From assembly GCA_013397455.1 (NCBI GenBank), contig VYZB01000239.1:366725-430724 (forward strand): a stretch of 64,000 bases of DNA. The letters are read 5' to 3'. This document shows, one piece after another, positions 49,818 through 61,456 of this stretch. A model generated the notes under the pieces. That model had not been told where the DNA came from. It made no database searches and saw nothing but the letters and a program-made list of their open reading frames with translations. Both the position numbers and the translations under genes were made by a program. Within the stretch, counting starts at the first letter, position 1. The number at the start of each line of letters is the position of its first letter. Origin of the DNA: Crotophaga sulcirostris (Eukaryota > Chordata > Aves > Cuculiformes > Crotophagidae).

Positions 49818-52800
49818 ATGAAGAGCTGTTTTGGTGGTTTCCCTGTAGACAGAATAGTCCGGGGTCATTTGCAAGAAAATGGTTGCCTGATTAATCACTT
49901 TGGCTAACATCTCAACCATCCATGCCTTGCCTATTCAAAATTATCAACATTGCATTTTCTCTCACAACCCCTTATCCACATGAGCAAAATCCCATATTGA
50001 GGTTAATCCTGCTGTTCTGAAGAAGAACTCGCTCAGTAAAAAACTTTGCATGGTGGAATCCTAAGTTGAAGAGAAATTCTCCTCATCAGTTCAGGCACAG
50101 GCTTCTCTGCACTCCCTTCACAGGACTCTGTCTTTTTGGGAGCAAAGCACCTCACCTCTCTGAAATGAGCAGATTGATTTATGGTAGGCATCCCACCGCA
50201 TGCATAAACCATCTCCCCCCATTCTTTAAAGAGACTCTAAAAATAACCTCTTGAGATTGACACATGGGAAATTATTTTGAACTGTGGTTGATGTGGAAAA
50301 TTCAGTGTTTTAAGTTGTGTCGTTCAAGAGATTACGGCTATTTAGCTCTTAACTTATTTTTCAATCATCTTCCTGCCTTTGCGGTACCTTTATGCTAGTA
50401 AAAGTTAAGTTAGGTCCTATGGATTCAGAATCACCTGAAAAAGTGGGTTACTTAAACCTGTCTGTTCCAAAAGTTCCATCTTAAGGAATTTTTATACTTC
50501 TTTTGATTTCTGCTTGTCTCAGTATGTAATGGTTGTCACTATCACAAATTACGATTCCAGGTGGACAGTAGCAGAAGACTGCACATATCATCATCTGAAA
50601 ATTCCTGGTAGGGTAGACCTGAACTGTATGTTGTCCTGTTCTGCCTCTTTTCTTTCCTTCACCTTCCCCAACTTTTTCGCAGTCTTTGAAATTCTGGTAT
50701 TTGAAATCTGATATTTATTTCAACCCTAACTGAAAATAGTGAGACACGCTTTATTCTTTTTTTTTTTTTTCCCATTTGCTACAGAGAACCAAAGGAAAAT
50801 AGGGTTACTTGCTGCATTCCCTACCTTCTCTATATCAAATTACAGCACTATCCTTATCTTTCACAACTGATCATTCAGCACAACAGATTTTCTAAATATT
50901 TTTGAGCTGGTATCGAAATTTACATCCCTGATTGACACCTTGTGCCCAGCTCTATCCCACTTTTGCTAGATTTCTAGAGCTCTATTTTTTTTTGCCTTGT
51001 CCTATTTTGCCCTTTCAAATGTGACACCCTTATGCAATTCCCTTCTTCGCAGTAATCAGGTTTGATAGATGTTTACCATGAGAGATCATTGTTTCTTATG
51101 TTATTTGGTGTGTCTCTATTTACTGGCATTCAGCTCATCAGCCTTTGAATCTCCATCTTTTATGGTACCATTTACTTTTCCAAAGCAACTATGAACTCTC
51201 TGGTGTTGTACAACACGCGCTGCCATCAAGTCCTGGCCCAAAATCTTTATTCAACTTAGCCAAAAAAAGGCCTGTGACTGGCCAAGTTACAGTACGAAGG
51301 TCACTCCTAAATCAGGTTTGGGTTTTGGAAATTGTCCTCTGCATGGGGTTTTCAGGAATGTCTAGGTATGTTTATAATAAAAAAAAAAATATAAAAAGAC
51401 CCCAAGAAAATTAGGTGACAACACAAAAAAAGTATTTTTATTGCAAAATTCCTTCAATTCCCCACTGACATAAAATTATCAAGACACCTTTTAAAGCACT
51501 CCAGTAGCATAAACTAATGAAAAGACTGTCTTTCAGGTGGGAACGAGGCCAACTGAATAGTAGCGTGTCAGACATGTAATTCATCCTATCTGCTTGAAAA
51601 TCACCCTCAAGAACACTAGAAATGAATTGAGAGCAGAATCAGGATCATACCCAAATCTACACTTTCACTGATGAAGAATGGAAGAGACAGAACCAATTAG
51701 AGGATAAAATAAAAGCCTATGATTACTACAAATAAGTGTGGGTTAATCCAAACCCTATGTGCTTTTCCATTCCCATATGTTTTCAGAGATAGAGCACAAT
51801 ACCCACCTTTTGTTGTCACTGAGTTAGAGCTGCAAATAGGAAGCGAAATGCCGAGTTTCTTCCTTACTCTTTGCAATAGCAAATTGCAATTTGAAAAAGC
51901 TTTTTGACAGCATTTGGTGTTAATTGGACTTTAAAATGTTAATCTCGCAAATCATTGTGATCTTAAAGACACACGCAAATTATCTCAGCATGTTAGAGTG
52001 CAAAAGCTCAGATTGCATTGAACTTCTCACAATATAAGTTCTTTCAACATACAGCTAAAAGTTATCAGGGTGATTTACTTCTCTTGATCTATCTTGTGTG
52101 AAAATTAACAAAGCAAATATACACTATATTTAAAATACATAGATAACAGTTTTAGATGCTGGAAAAAAACCCAACATATTTTCTAACTAAAACTACAGCA
52201 AATGAATTTTTGCTTTCAGCCCTAGAGCATGTTCTCCCTCTTTTTCACTTATCCACAAAAGGGTGGACACTTCCTGCACTCCTTTATGATGTACTAGCCA
52301 TATTACTACCATATAGACTTAACCACTAATACATTATAAATGTGACATTGAGAAGTCATCAACATCATAAGTATTTTGGGTTGATATTCTCAAGAGTAAA
52401 TGAGATTAACAATGATTTGTTTCATGGACTCTTCCCCCATTAGGATCCATCCAAGCCTACCTACAACCCAGTTAGCACAATTTCACCGCAGAGAAATAAC
52501 ATGGCTTGTTTAGCTGTATGTCCTTAGTAGCAGTCATGAAAATGAGATAAGGGCTTTATTCTTTCGCTTGAGTAGTGCACTTTCCATTTTTTTGCTGAGC
52601 TCTGCACAGGTTTCCATTCTAGCAGAACCTTATCTGTTTTACCTATTGCTCTCAGTCTATCCAGTTTCATTTCACTAGCTTTTAATCACTTTCCTCATTA
52701 AATACAACATATACACCATCATTTGGGAGAACCACATATATTTTCCATAGTTTTCTACACTGTTTTTCACTTACTGTTTCACAACTGCGCTCAAATGTAG

Positions 52801-53522
52801 ACATTTATTTTCCTATACTTTACCACAATTTCTCTTACCTTGGCTTCTTATTACTGTTTCTAAATTCCATCTCCTCCTGTTCTGAAACCAGCCTCGAAAA
52901 AGCACATATTTCCAACAGACACTATTGCCTGACTCTAAAGTGGCATATGCTGGAAAACCAACTTAAACAACCAAACATCCCAAACAAACCCAACCACCCT
53001 CCAAAAAGGATATATTAAAAATTAGGTTGGCTTGGCATCAACCCAAGATGCAGCTTCCCCCATCTACCCATAGAGACTGCTCTCACCCCTCACAGATCTG
53101 CCTGAATACAGACTTTGCCATGCTTATTGACACTGAATAATACTTTGCATATAGCCCTACTAATACCTGCATGGTGTGATGAGGTCATAGAAATGGTCCC
53201 TTTACTTTTAATCTTTGTGGGAAAGGTTCACATGATTTGATTATTCCTAAAATGCTATGTTCACCCCAGGTATTAGGACAATAGAAGCAATAATGACTTC
53301 AGGTTTCCAGAGCTAAAAAAAAGTTTCAAAATTAGAATCAGTTAAAATGCAGAAATTTAGAAACAACATACAATTCATTCTAGCAAGAAATCTTATATTT
53401 TAGTTTATAAGAGGATAATAACTGAAGACATCAAGTTTTCTGCAGATTTCCAGATTAGATACATTAGTGCAGAGCTTGGCAGATAAGCAAGTCTAAAAAT
53501 CCTTTGAGATCCTGAATATCAG
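49818..53522. other. Unique AT-rich non-coding DNA
   Basis: No gene or transposon is recognised. A T14 run lies at 50757-50770. Frames are at most about 89 codons. Confidence 0.6.
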
Positions 53523-53557
53523 NNNNNNNNNNNNNNNNNNNNNNNNNNNNNNNNNNN
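53523..53557. other. Assembly gap (35 N)
   Basis: Thirty-five undetermined bases. The flanks are unique AT-rich sequence with no repeat on either side. The true size is unknown, because small N blocks may be estimated or placeholder lengths. Confidence 1.
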
Positions 53558-56500
53558 TTAATTATTATAAGCTAAACTCACTTTTTAATAGAAAAAGTGA
53601 AACAAAGTCTACTTATTAAGAGGCATCAGAGGAGAGGCACTAGAATAGCTAAATGACAAGTTATTGTAACAGGTCTGGGAGCACACACTGTAAAGGGAAG
53701 GTTAAAGTCTGCTTTACTCAGAGGCTACAAGCACACACACGGAAGCCAGGAAACTAGTATAGTTCTAGCAAGTATGTATAACAAGAATATTTAAAAATAA
53801 AATTAAGACATGCACATAACACAGATGTCTAGTTAACAACTGGACTAATTCACCAAGAACAATAGTGGATCACAAGGGAAAAAAATTACTAAAAACTTTC
53901 ACGTCTCAAATTGTGACTTCTAGCTCAAACTCAGGACTATACAAAGCTGTAGCAGATGGTCCAGCCATCTTGTTTGGTGTTATAGTTTCCTCAACCTACA
54001 TCATACTACATGGACAAACTTGGATGAAAGACAAACCTGTTTATTTAGACTTTCTCATCTTACACCAGTTTGTTAAATTAAATTTAGATTAACTAGTGAT
54101 ATTTTTGCTACAAGGAAGTTGATTCTCAGCGTGACTTCAGGAATCTTATAAAAATAAGGTCACAATACCAATTAGAGTCCTAGATTCAACACACATTGTT
54201 AATCTTGGCATAATCCTCTACAGTTCAGATATATTGATCCTAGGACACTGTAAAATCCATATGAAGGCAGTCACATGATACAATCTGTAGCAGAGGATGA
54301 AGTAAAAAAAAGACTTTACATAAATGCGTAAAGCAGACTACATATGGGGTAGAGGAAAAATTAAGCATACACTGCTCAAGTAGAGATATTTTTGTGACTT
54401 TAGCCATCAGAAGAAATAGTTTAAGAAAATAAAACTGGCGTTTTTAAGACCTTTGTATCAAAGACAACATATGCACACATAGAAAATAAAGGAACAAGTT
54501 GCCTGCTAATAAAAGTTTAAATTTTATCCGCTGAGAAAAAAAAAATTACACCTATTAAAATGATTCAGTTCTGCAACTATCCTGTAGGACATGCTCAACT
54601 TTAGTGCAAATGCTTGGACTAATGTACTGTACGGCTACGCAAGGTTTAATTAAACTTGCTTTCTCTTTTCGCAAGATGCTGTATTGAAGGAGTGAAGCAA
54701 AGGAACCTTGTATACAAATCAGTGACTTCTGAGCACATGATGGTAACCAGAAAAGAAAAGTGTCATTAATTTGTCACATCATAAGAAACTCACTTTCTGT
54801 GTGCATTAACATGTATCACTAATGTCCACTATCTATTACATTCTAATAAACCAAAAATATTCTCTGAAAATTCTGGGGTTTATTTGATAGTTTGGCCTAA
54901 AGGATTAATCCACATTTTCATCTACTTGTGAGGCTGGCTCCCATGGTCGGTACTGCATGCGTGATGCAAACATTCCACCACAATTAGCCATTTGAAGTAG
55001 CAAATTCTGAACTAAAACAGCAAAGAAATGAAAACCATTCACAGATTGTATGTTGAGTCTATAACAAAGTGCTGCAGCAAGCTTTAGAAAAAAGTCCCAG
55101 ATTTCCATAATTGTGTTCAGCCATTACTTGCATAAACAATTATTCCAACTGTGTGCGTCCACTTAATGTAAACGTACCTTCATGAAGCCAACTAAATATG
55201 TAATTGGTCTTTTGTACATACAATTACTCTGATGTGTACACTGAAGAAGCTCTGTAAAATAGAGATAGTTAATAGAAATTATAGGAGCAAATATTGTGTA
55301 CCAAGGTTTAAAAATGAGAATCCCATTTTAGAAATCCAAATGACTGTTCAGATACAAAGGCAGTTTATAACCATGATACTCAACTTTAAAAATTGAACTC
55401 ACAGAACTATTTAAAATAAAGCAATAGAACAGTCTCGTACTTTATCAATATTTCTTGGTTTCATTTGTATTCTGCTCATTTCTGTGGCCACATTTCATGC
55501 TGGCTTTTTTTTTGCCATGCACACAGCCATGCTAATATCTTCATGGATTTGTTTATAATAACCTTTAAATCCTTTCCTTGTCATTATGCTGCATAGCTGT
55601 TCCATTGTATATACACTCTTTACTTCGGTTCATTGCCTACACATTGATTATTTCACATTTGTCTATGTTAAACACTGAACAGTATTTTCCACTTACTAGT
55701 CCAGCCATTCAAAACCACCCAAATCTATGGGAATAAATTTGGTTGCTTTTCTCTTAGCTATACATTTAATTTTGACAGCATTGGCAAAACATCAAAGTCA
55801 GTCACAGAGAATTAGGTATTCTTCAGAGAAGCGATCACAAAGCCAACGTCCTGCTTGAATACGATCATTTTCAGTAGTAACATTCACAAAATTATAATGC
55901 TGAAACTGCTGACTGAGTTTTCTGTGGTGACTTTAAAAGGCATCTCGCATCCAGTAAGAAGTGAGACTGAGAGGTATCAATACAAAGTAACAGTATGAGA
56001 TTGCAGAACATCAGCTACACTGCAGTAACTCTGCAGCTCCTGTCCTAACGCACTTCAAAGGAAACAGAAGAAAGCTCTCGCCCTTTCATTCTTTAAACGA
56101 TGTGGCCATTGAATTTTTTTCAGTATTTTATTCTATCTACAATAATTAAAATTTTACTAATCTAACAATTCCTGTAATAGAGAAATAAAATAACAACATG
56201 CCCAAATCTTTGTTGGTCTCTGATAGTTCAGTACACTATCTCTGAGAACACTGGGACCTGCTGCATTGACTGGTACAGGAATAAAACCTGGGCTAATCTC
56301 TACACTACCTTGCATATGAATCAAATTATAGTGAAATACTCTCTGTGATGTCTTAGCACGATATTAAGGTCCAGCTGCTTTTCGAGCTCCCATAGCTTTA
56401 ATTTGCCAGTTGAAAACAGTCTCTTTCTAATCTTACTGGGCTTTTCATAAGCCTGAAAGTGATGTAAATAAAGTCTGTGTCCATGTTTTTAAGTAACTGC

Positions 56501-59500
56501 TGTTATATTTCAACTGTTACACCTTTTTAAAACACTGACTTAGTCTGATTATAATATATTAACTAATTTAAAGACCAATCTAAATATCTCTCATCTATTT
56601 TCTCCTAGGCTTTCAGTATCAGCTGGTTAAATTTCACCTTTCATGATTGAATTTCACCTTTCACTGGTAAAGTCAGCACTGGCCACAGGATTTTTATAGT
56701 CTTCTTTCTCTACTCCCACTTTCAACAATATTAAAGGCAAAGGGTGGGGCTATGAGAGAAACAAATTAAACCCATCATAAGATGCTCTGAACAATCTGAA
56801 TTTCTGTGGTGGACCAAGTTATTTGCTGCAGATACAAGGCAATTTTTAGGAAATAATTGTCCAAAGCTCATATACTTTCCTCTTCTTCCAGAGGTTGATA
56901 CAAAGTTTCCAACCTTCCCAGTTACTACTGAACAAAACCAACCACTTTGCTAACATACTGCCCATAAACATATTCCTTCGTCCACTGGTATCATCTCAAA
57001 ATTGGCCTTTTTAATGTTTTTCCTTTCTATTGTATCTTTGTACAATTAACTACAGCCTCTTCCACCTCAGCCGAGGAACTAGAGCTGAGGCAGTTTCACA
57101 TCCCATTCTTTTTCTGTGTGAAAGGCAAAACCAAAGAAATGCAGCTATGCTTTTATCAATCTTTAGAGAACTGATTTTTCTCTTTAATAAAGATAAGAAC
57201 ATGGGGAGGAAAAACACAAGGTTAAGTAAAACAGAAATTGTTGTTCTAACAGATTAAAAATTTAATTTGTAAATATTGCCTTTGGGTTTGCAGATTCTGT
57301 ATGAGGTGCAACCCAGCACAATTTGCAGTGAGGGTTACAGATAATCCTTTGGAAAACGAAAGTCAGAATTACTGGTGGAAGCATCACTATTTTGTAGTAG
57401 CACTGCTACTACACGAGGTAATTTTCTGCAGTCTATGTCATCTAACATTTTTCTAATGCACACCTGAGATTTTTGGGGACCAAGTAAACAGACTAAATAA
57501 ACTTAAAAAGAAAAAAAAAGGCAACAAAAAAACTTAATAACATTAAAAACAAAGATATAATTTCTCTGCTTTCCATAATAATTTCTTAATTTTCTTCTCT
57601 TCTCCACAATTCTTCCTCTAAAAATATTCAAGTGACCATCTTTAAGATCTGCCTCTTTTAGGCAACTAAGTAATTGTAGGTCTGCAGACAGCATATGATA
57701 CGAACTGATGTTGTATATTACTGTATAGGCTATTGAACTGCTGTTTATTTACAACAGTATGCACAGTTCTTGACCAAACCCATTATTAAAATCTCTGCGC
57801 TGAAAAGCAAGTGAGATGCCTTTAGATGCCAAGGAGAAGTGGTGAGGAAACCCTCCCTGGGTAGAATGCCCCTCAAAGTCACATCTTTCGAGGTAGGATG
57901 CACTTCATTTTCAGCATCTTTTTTTTTTTACTGGTACAGATCTGAATTACCAAAACATTTGCCCAAGAGCAAAGTCTGCTGTCACTCATATGATGGAGCC
58001 CTGACTGGGGAACCAGGCTGCAAACTGCATGATCACCCAAAAACCCTACTTGTGGCTACATGGGCTAGAACGTCAATATTTGGGGTTTTTATTCCCTCCC
58101 AGTAACAATCAAGAGTGAAAAAGGTAAGGGTTAAGCCTGAAAGTTGATGGCTTTCACTGACTAGAACCACACTCTCAACAGGACTGGAAAGCACTGGGTT
58201 CAGAGGTGTGAAAATTAAAGGATTACTGGACCACCACAAACTAAGAATTGCCTCAAGCTAAAATACAGCGTATAGTATATCCTAAGATCACACTGATTGC
58301 TCCAAGAACAGAGGGACCAGTCCTGAGAAACCAAAAGAGGCCAGATACTGATTTTGCTGTAAATGACTCAACCTCGTGCTAACTCAGAACACCTGGTTAT
58401 TTTTCACTTGGCTATTTTCAAGTAAATCTTATCTTGCCAGCATCACCGCATGAACTTTTCTCTGGTCTGCTGATGTGCAGCAATGTGAACATCTACCTCA
58501 GCCATCAAAATGTTCTCCCTTTATTTGAAAATCCTATTTCATTCAAAAAATGCCATGAAGTCCCAAGTGTGAATTTCACATAACCCCACCTGTGTTATAT
58601 TGGCAAAGACAAAAAGGTTGAGTTTAATTAGGCTGCTTTACTTCAGGGGTGTTTTCTTAAAAAGAGGGCACATATTTCAGTTTCAGTCATTCTGGTTTAA
58701 GAATATCAGCTTTCAGTACAAACCATTTTGGAAAAGTATGAGAACATAAAGCCTACTCATACTCATTGTGGATGCATACTCTGAAGTAACAGATTTTCCT
58801 TTCTCTTATAGGCTGAAATTATCAATCTGAAAGCCAATTTAAAAAAACGAAATTGGAAAATGAAAAATTCAGATTTTTTTCCTTTTCTTCATTAATTCCT
58901 GACTGCAACCTGTGTAACTACTGGCAAAAAAAAGAGAATGCCTGGTTGAGGAACAGAGACATATTGGAATCAGGTGTCTGCATCTGTGAGAAAGCTATTA
59001 AGCAACAGGTCATGCTGCATGCTTTTTGTGAGTTTACTGCCTTCTATTCAATCTTACATTAAATTTACTTTACCATAAATTGAGACTACAGGATTCTGCG
59101 GGATCAATTCCTAACAGCAAATGCATAAAAGCATGTGCAAATGCTGTCAGTACCATAGTTGCCAAGCCTTTTTGGCTAGAAAACCTAAATTGACTCATAA
59201 GTACTGCTATTCCTAGCCAAAAATAAGTGTGTATTGCCTTACATTTTCCTTTCCACATTTCTCATAGACATTTACATTTATATCAACACATAATGAGTAG
59301 AGGAAACACAAAGACATTTGAACAGAATTTTCTTTAGCTTGTCAAAAATGCCTTTTTCTCCTTTTCCTCACATTAACATTAATTGGAGCTGGGCACAAAT
59401 CCTCACATTAATAGCAATAAAAGCAGTACTGGTATATTAGATCTAATTAGCATCTAAACTAAAGTTCCTACACCCTACAAGCAAATTCCACCCAGGAAAT

Positions 59501-60516
59501 ATTTTGTCTGACAACCAAATGCAGCCAGTTCTGATGTGGCGCGGAGCAGCTTTTCCAGCCAAAAAAGAATAAAGGGGAGAGGACACAATTTCAACCAGAG
59601 GGGCAAGGATCAGGTAAGTAGGTCACACAAAGACTAAGTAGGACAGCAGGGCAAACACTGCCCTCCTTCTAAAAGTAGGCTTCCCTATGAATAAAATCAA
59701 AACGTTTGTCAAAGATAACTGAAATCATGTTTACTGCATAGATTCATAAATCTGAAATGCAGAGCTGCACAGGCATCGTTCATTTCTGGTAACATCATAA
59801 TAAATCAAAAGACCAGTAACTTGAAAGTCTTTTATGCTTTTTAGAATAACCCAAAGACATATTCACAGTGCTTGTTTCTTCTGGCCTCCTTTATTTTTCC
59901 ATCTTTTAGAATGTGCGTTGCCATCTATATTTAACAGCAAATGTAAAATACAGACAGCCTTATAGATCAGAAAGGCTAAAGTTTCTTCTTGTTCTTCTGT
60001 TCCCTTCAGCTCATTCTGATACCTCCACCCCTCCCTGATTCTTGTTTTTCTCATCTCCATGCTGTTTCATTTATCCTCCCTTCCTCAGTCCCCACAGTTC
60101 CCTGTAGTTCCTCTTTCTCTTCGTTCAGCTACACCTCATCTCATTCCATCTCCTGTGTTCTGATCTCTTATTTTGAAAAATACCAGACAAGGAGGTACTA
60201 AAAAATCAAAAGCTCTTGGTAAAACTACTGTTCTTTAAAGTACCTAACTGGACACTGTGCTACTTTTATTTTAAGATTTTTTTTAGGACAAATCCAAGCA
60301 GCTGTCCTTTTTCTTCTAATGTGAAGAGATTTTTTAATCCAAAAATTCCCCAAGTTACAAAGCATTATCACACCTTTTAAAGATTATGGACATTTGTAGG
60401 TTTTCTGATGGAAGAATTCTGTTTAGCTAATTCAAAATAACACAACTTTTATCCATGATTCGTAGCCCTTCCTGTTAAGAAATGCCTATTAGTTGTATCT
60501 TTTTTTATTTTATATT
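53558..60516. other. Unique AT-rich non-coding DNA
   Basis: About 7 kb without a recognisable gene or transposon. A direct 14-bp duplication lies at 56630-56663. Open frames are at most about 88 codons (57839-58105) and resemble nothing known. Confidence 0.6.
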
Positions 60517-60686
60517 ATAGAATCAATCATAGAATCATGAAATAGTTTGGGCTGGAACAGACCTTAAAGTCCATCCAGTCCCAATCCCCCTGCCATGGGC
60601 AAGGACACCTCCCACTGGATAAGGCTGCTCAAAGCCTCGTTCAAAATGGCCTTGAACACCTTCAGGGATGGGGCAACCACAACTTC
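60517..60686 (-). mobile_element. CR1 LINE (outer copy), 3' part, split by a younger CR1
   Basis: The plus strand opens with ATAGAATCAATCATAGAATC and GTTTGGGCTGGAACAGACCT, the reverse-complemented CR1 terminus. It continues through AAGGACACCTCCCACTGGAT to GGATGGGGCAACCACAACTTC. There the match stops abruptly at the 3' end of another CR1. The missing continuation resumes at 61248. It is the same lineage as 19024 and 49545. Confidence 0.95.
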
Positions 60687-61247
60687 ACAGAATCATAGAA
60701 TCATCTGGTTGGAAAAAAAAATTTGAGATCATCGAGTCCAACCATACCTGACCACTACTAAACCAGATCCCTGAGAAACTCACCTACCCAACTTTTAAAC
60801 ACCTCCAGGGATGTTTAAAACACACTCACCTCACCACAATCTCCTTTCAGGCAGTTGTAGACAGTGATGAGGTCTCTCATCAGTCTCCTCTTCTCCAGGC
60901 TAAATAACCCCAGTTCCCTCAGCTGCTCCTTGTTAAGACTTGTTCTCCAGCCCCTCCCCCAACCTCATTGCCCTTCTCTGGATGCACTCCAGCCCCTCAA
61001 TGTCCTTTTTGTAGTGAGGGGCCCAAAACCAAGGATACTGTGTGGCCTCACCAGTGCCAAGTCCAGGGGTACAATCACAGCCATGGTCTTGCTGGCCACG
61101 CTGTTTCTGGTACAGGCCAAGATGCCACTGGACTTCTTGGCTACCTGGGTCACTGCTAGCTCATGTTCAGCCGCTGCCAGCCAACACCCCCAGGTCCTTC
61201 CCTGCCAGGCAGCTCTCCAGCCACTCTACCCCAAGTCTGTAATGCTG
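60687..61247 (-). mobile_element. CR1 LINE (inner copy) nested in another CR1
   Basis: A complete insertion event in the same orientation as its host. It starts on the plus strand with ACAGAATCATAGAATCATCT at the junction and continues with GAGATCATCGAGTCCAACCA. It then has C-terminal ORF segments (CTCCTCTTCTCCAGGCTAAA at about 60886, GGCCACGCTGTTTCTGGTAC at about 61093) and ends near CCAAGTCTGTAATGCTG. A region of roughly 170 bp, equivalent to about 29250-29415 of the copy at 28817, is missing around 60835, so it carries an internal deletion. The flanking ACTTC on both sides (60682-60686 and 61248-61252) fits a 5-bp target-site duplication. Confidence 0.93.
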
Positions 61248-61456
61248 ACTTCTCTGGGCAACTTGTGCAAGGGCCTCAGCACCCGCACAGTAACAACTTT
61301 CTTCCTAAAATCTCATCTAAATCTCCCCTCTTTCAGCTTAAGCTCATTCCCCCTTATCCTGTCCCTGCACTCCTTGATAAAAAGCCCCTCTCCAGCTTTC
61401 TTGTACCACCCTTTAAGTACTGAAAAGCTGCTTTAAGGCCTCCCTGGAGCTTCAGA
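61248..61456 (-). mobile_element. CR1 LINE (outer copy), 5' part
   Basis: Continuation of the element at 60517-60686. ACTTCTCTGGGCAACTTGTG joins exactly onto the interrupted GGGGCAACCACA...ACTTC of the 3' part when compared with the intact copy at 19158-19190. It proceeds through CTTCCTAAAATCTCATCTAA and CTGTCCCTGCACTCCTTGAT and fades after CCTCCCTGGAGCTTC. The 190-codon plus-strand frame at 60864-61436 is an antisense frame across both elements. Confidence 0.94.

Noticed and set aside
60864..61436. 190-codon plus-strand open frame
   Set aside because: Antisense across the nested CR1 pair, crossing the junction of two elements, so it cannot be an old gene.
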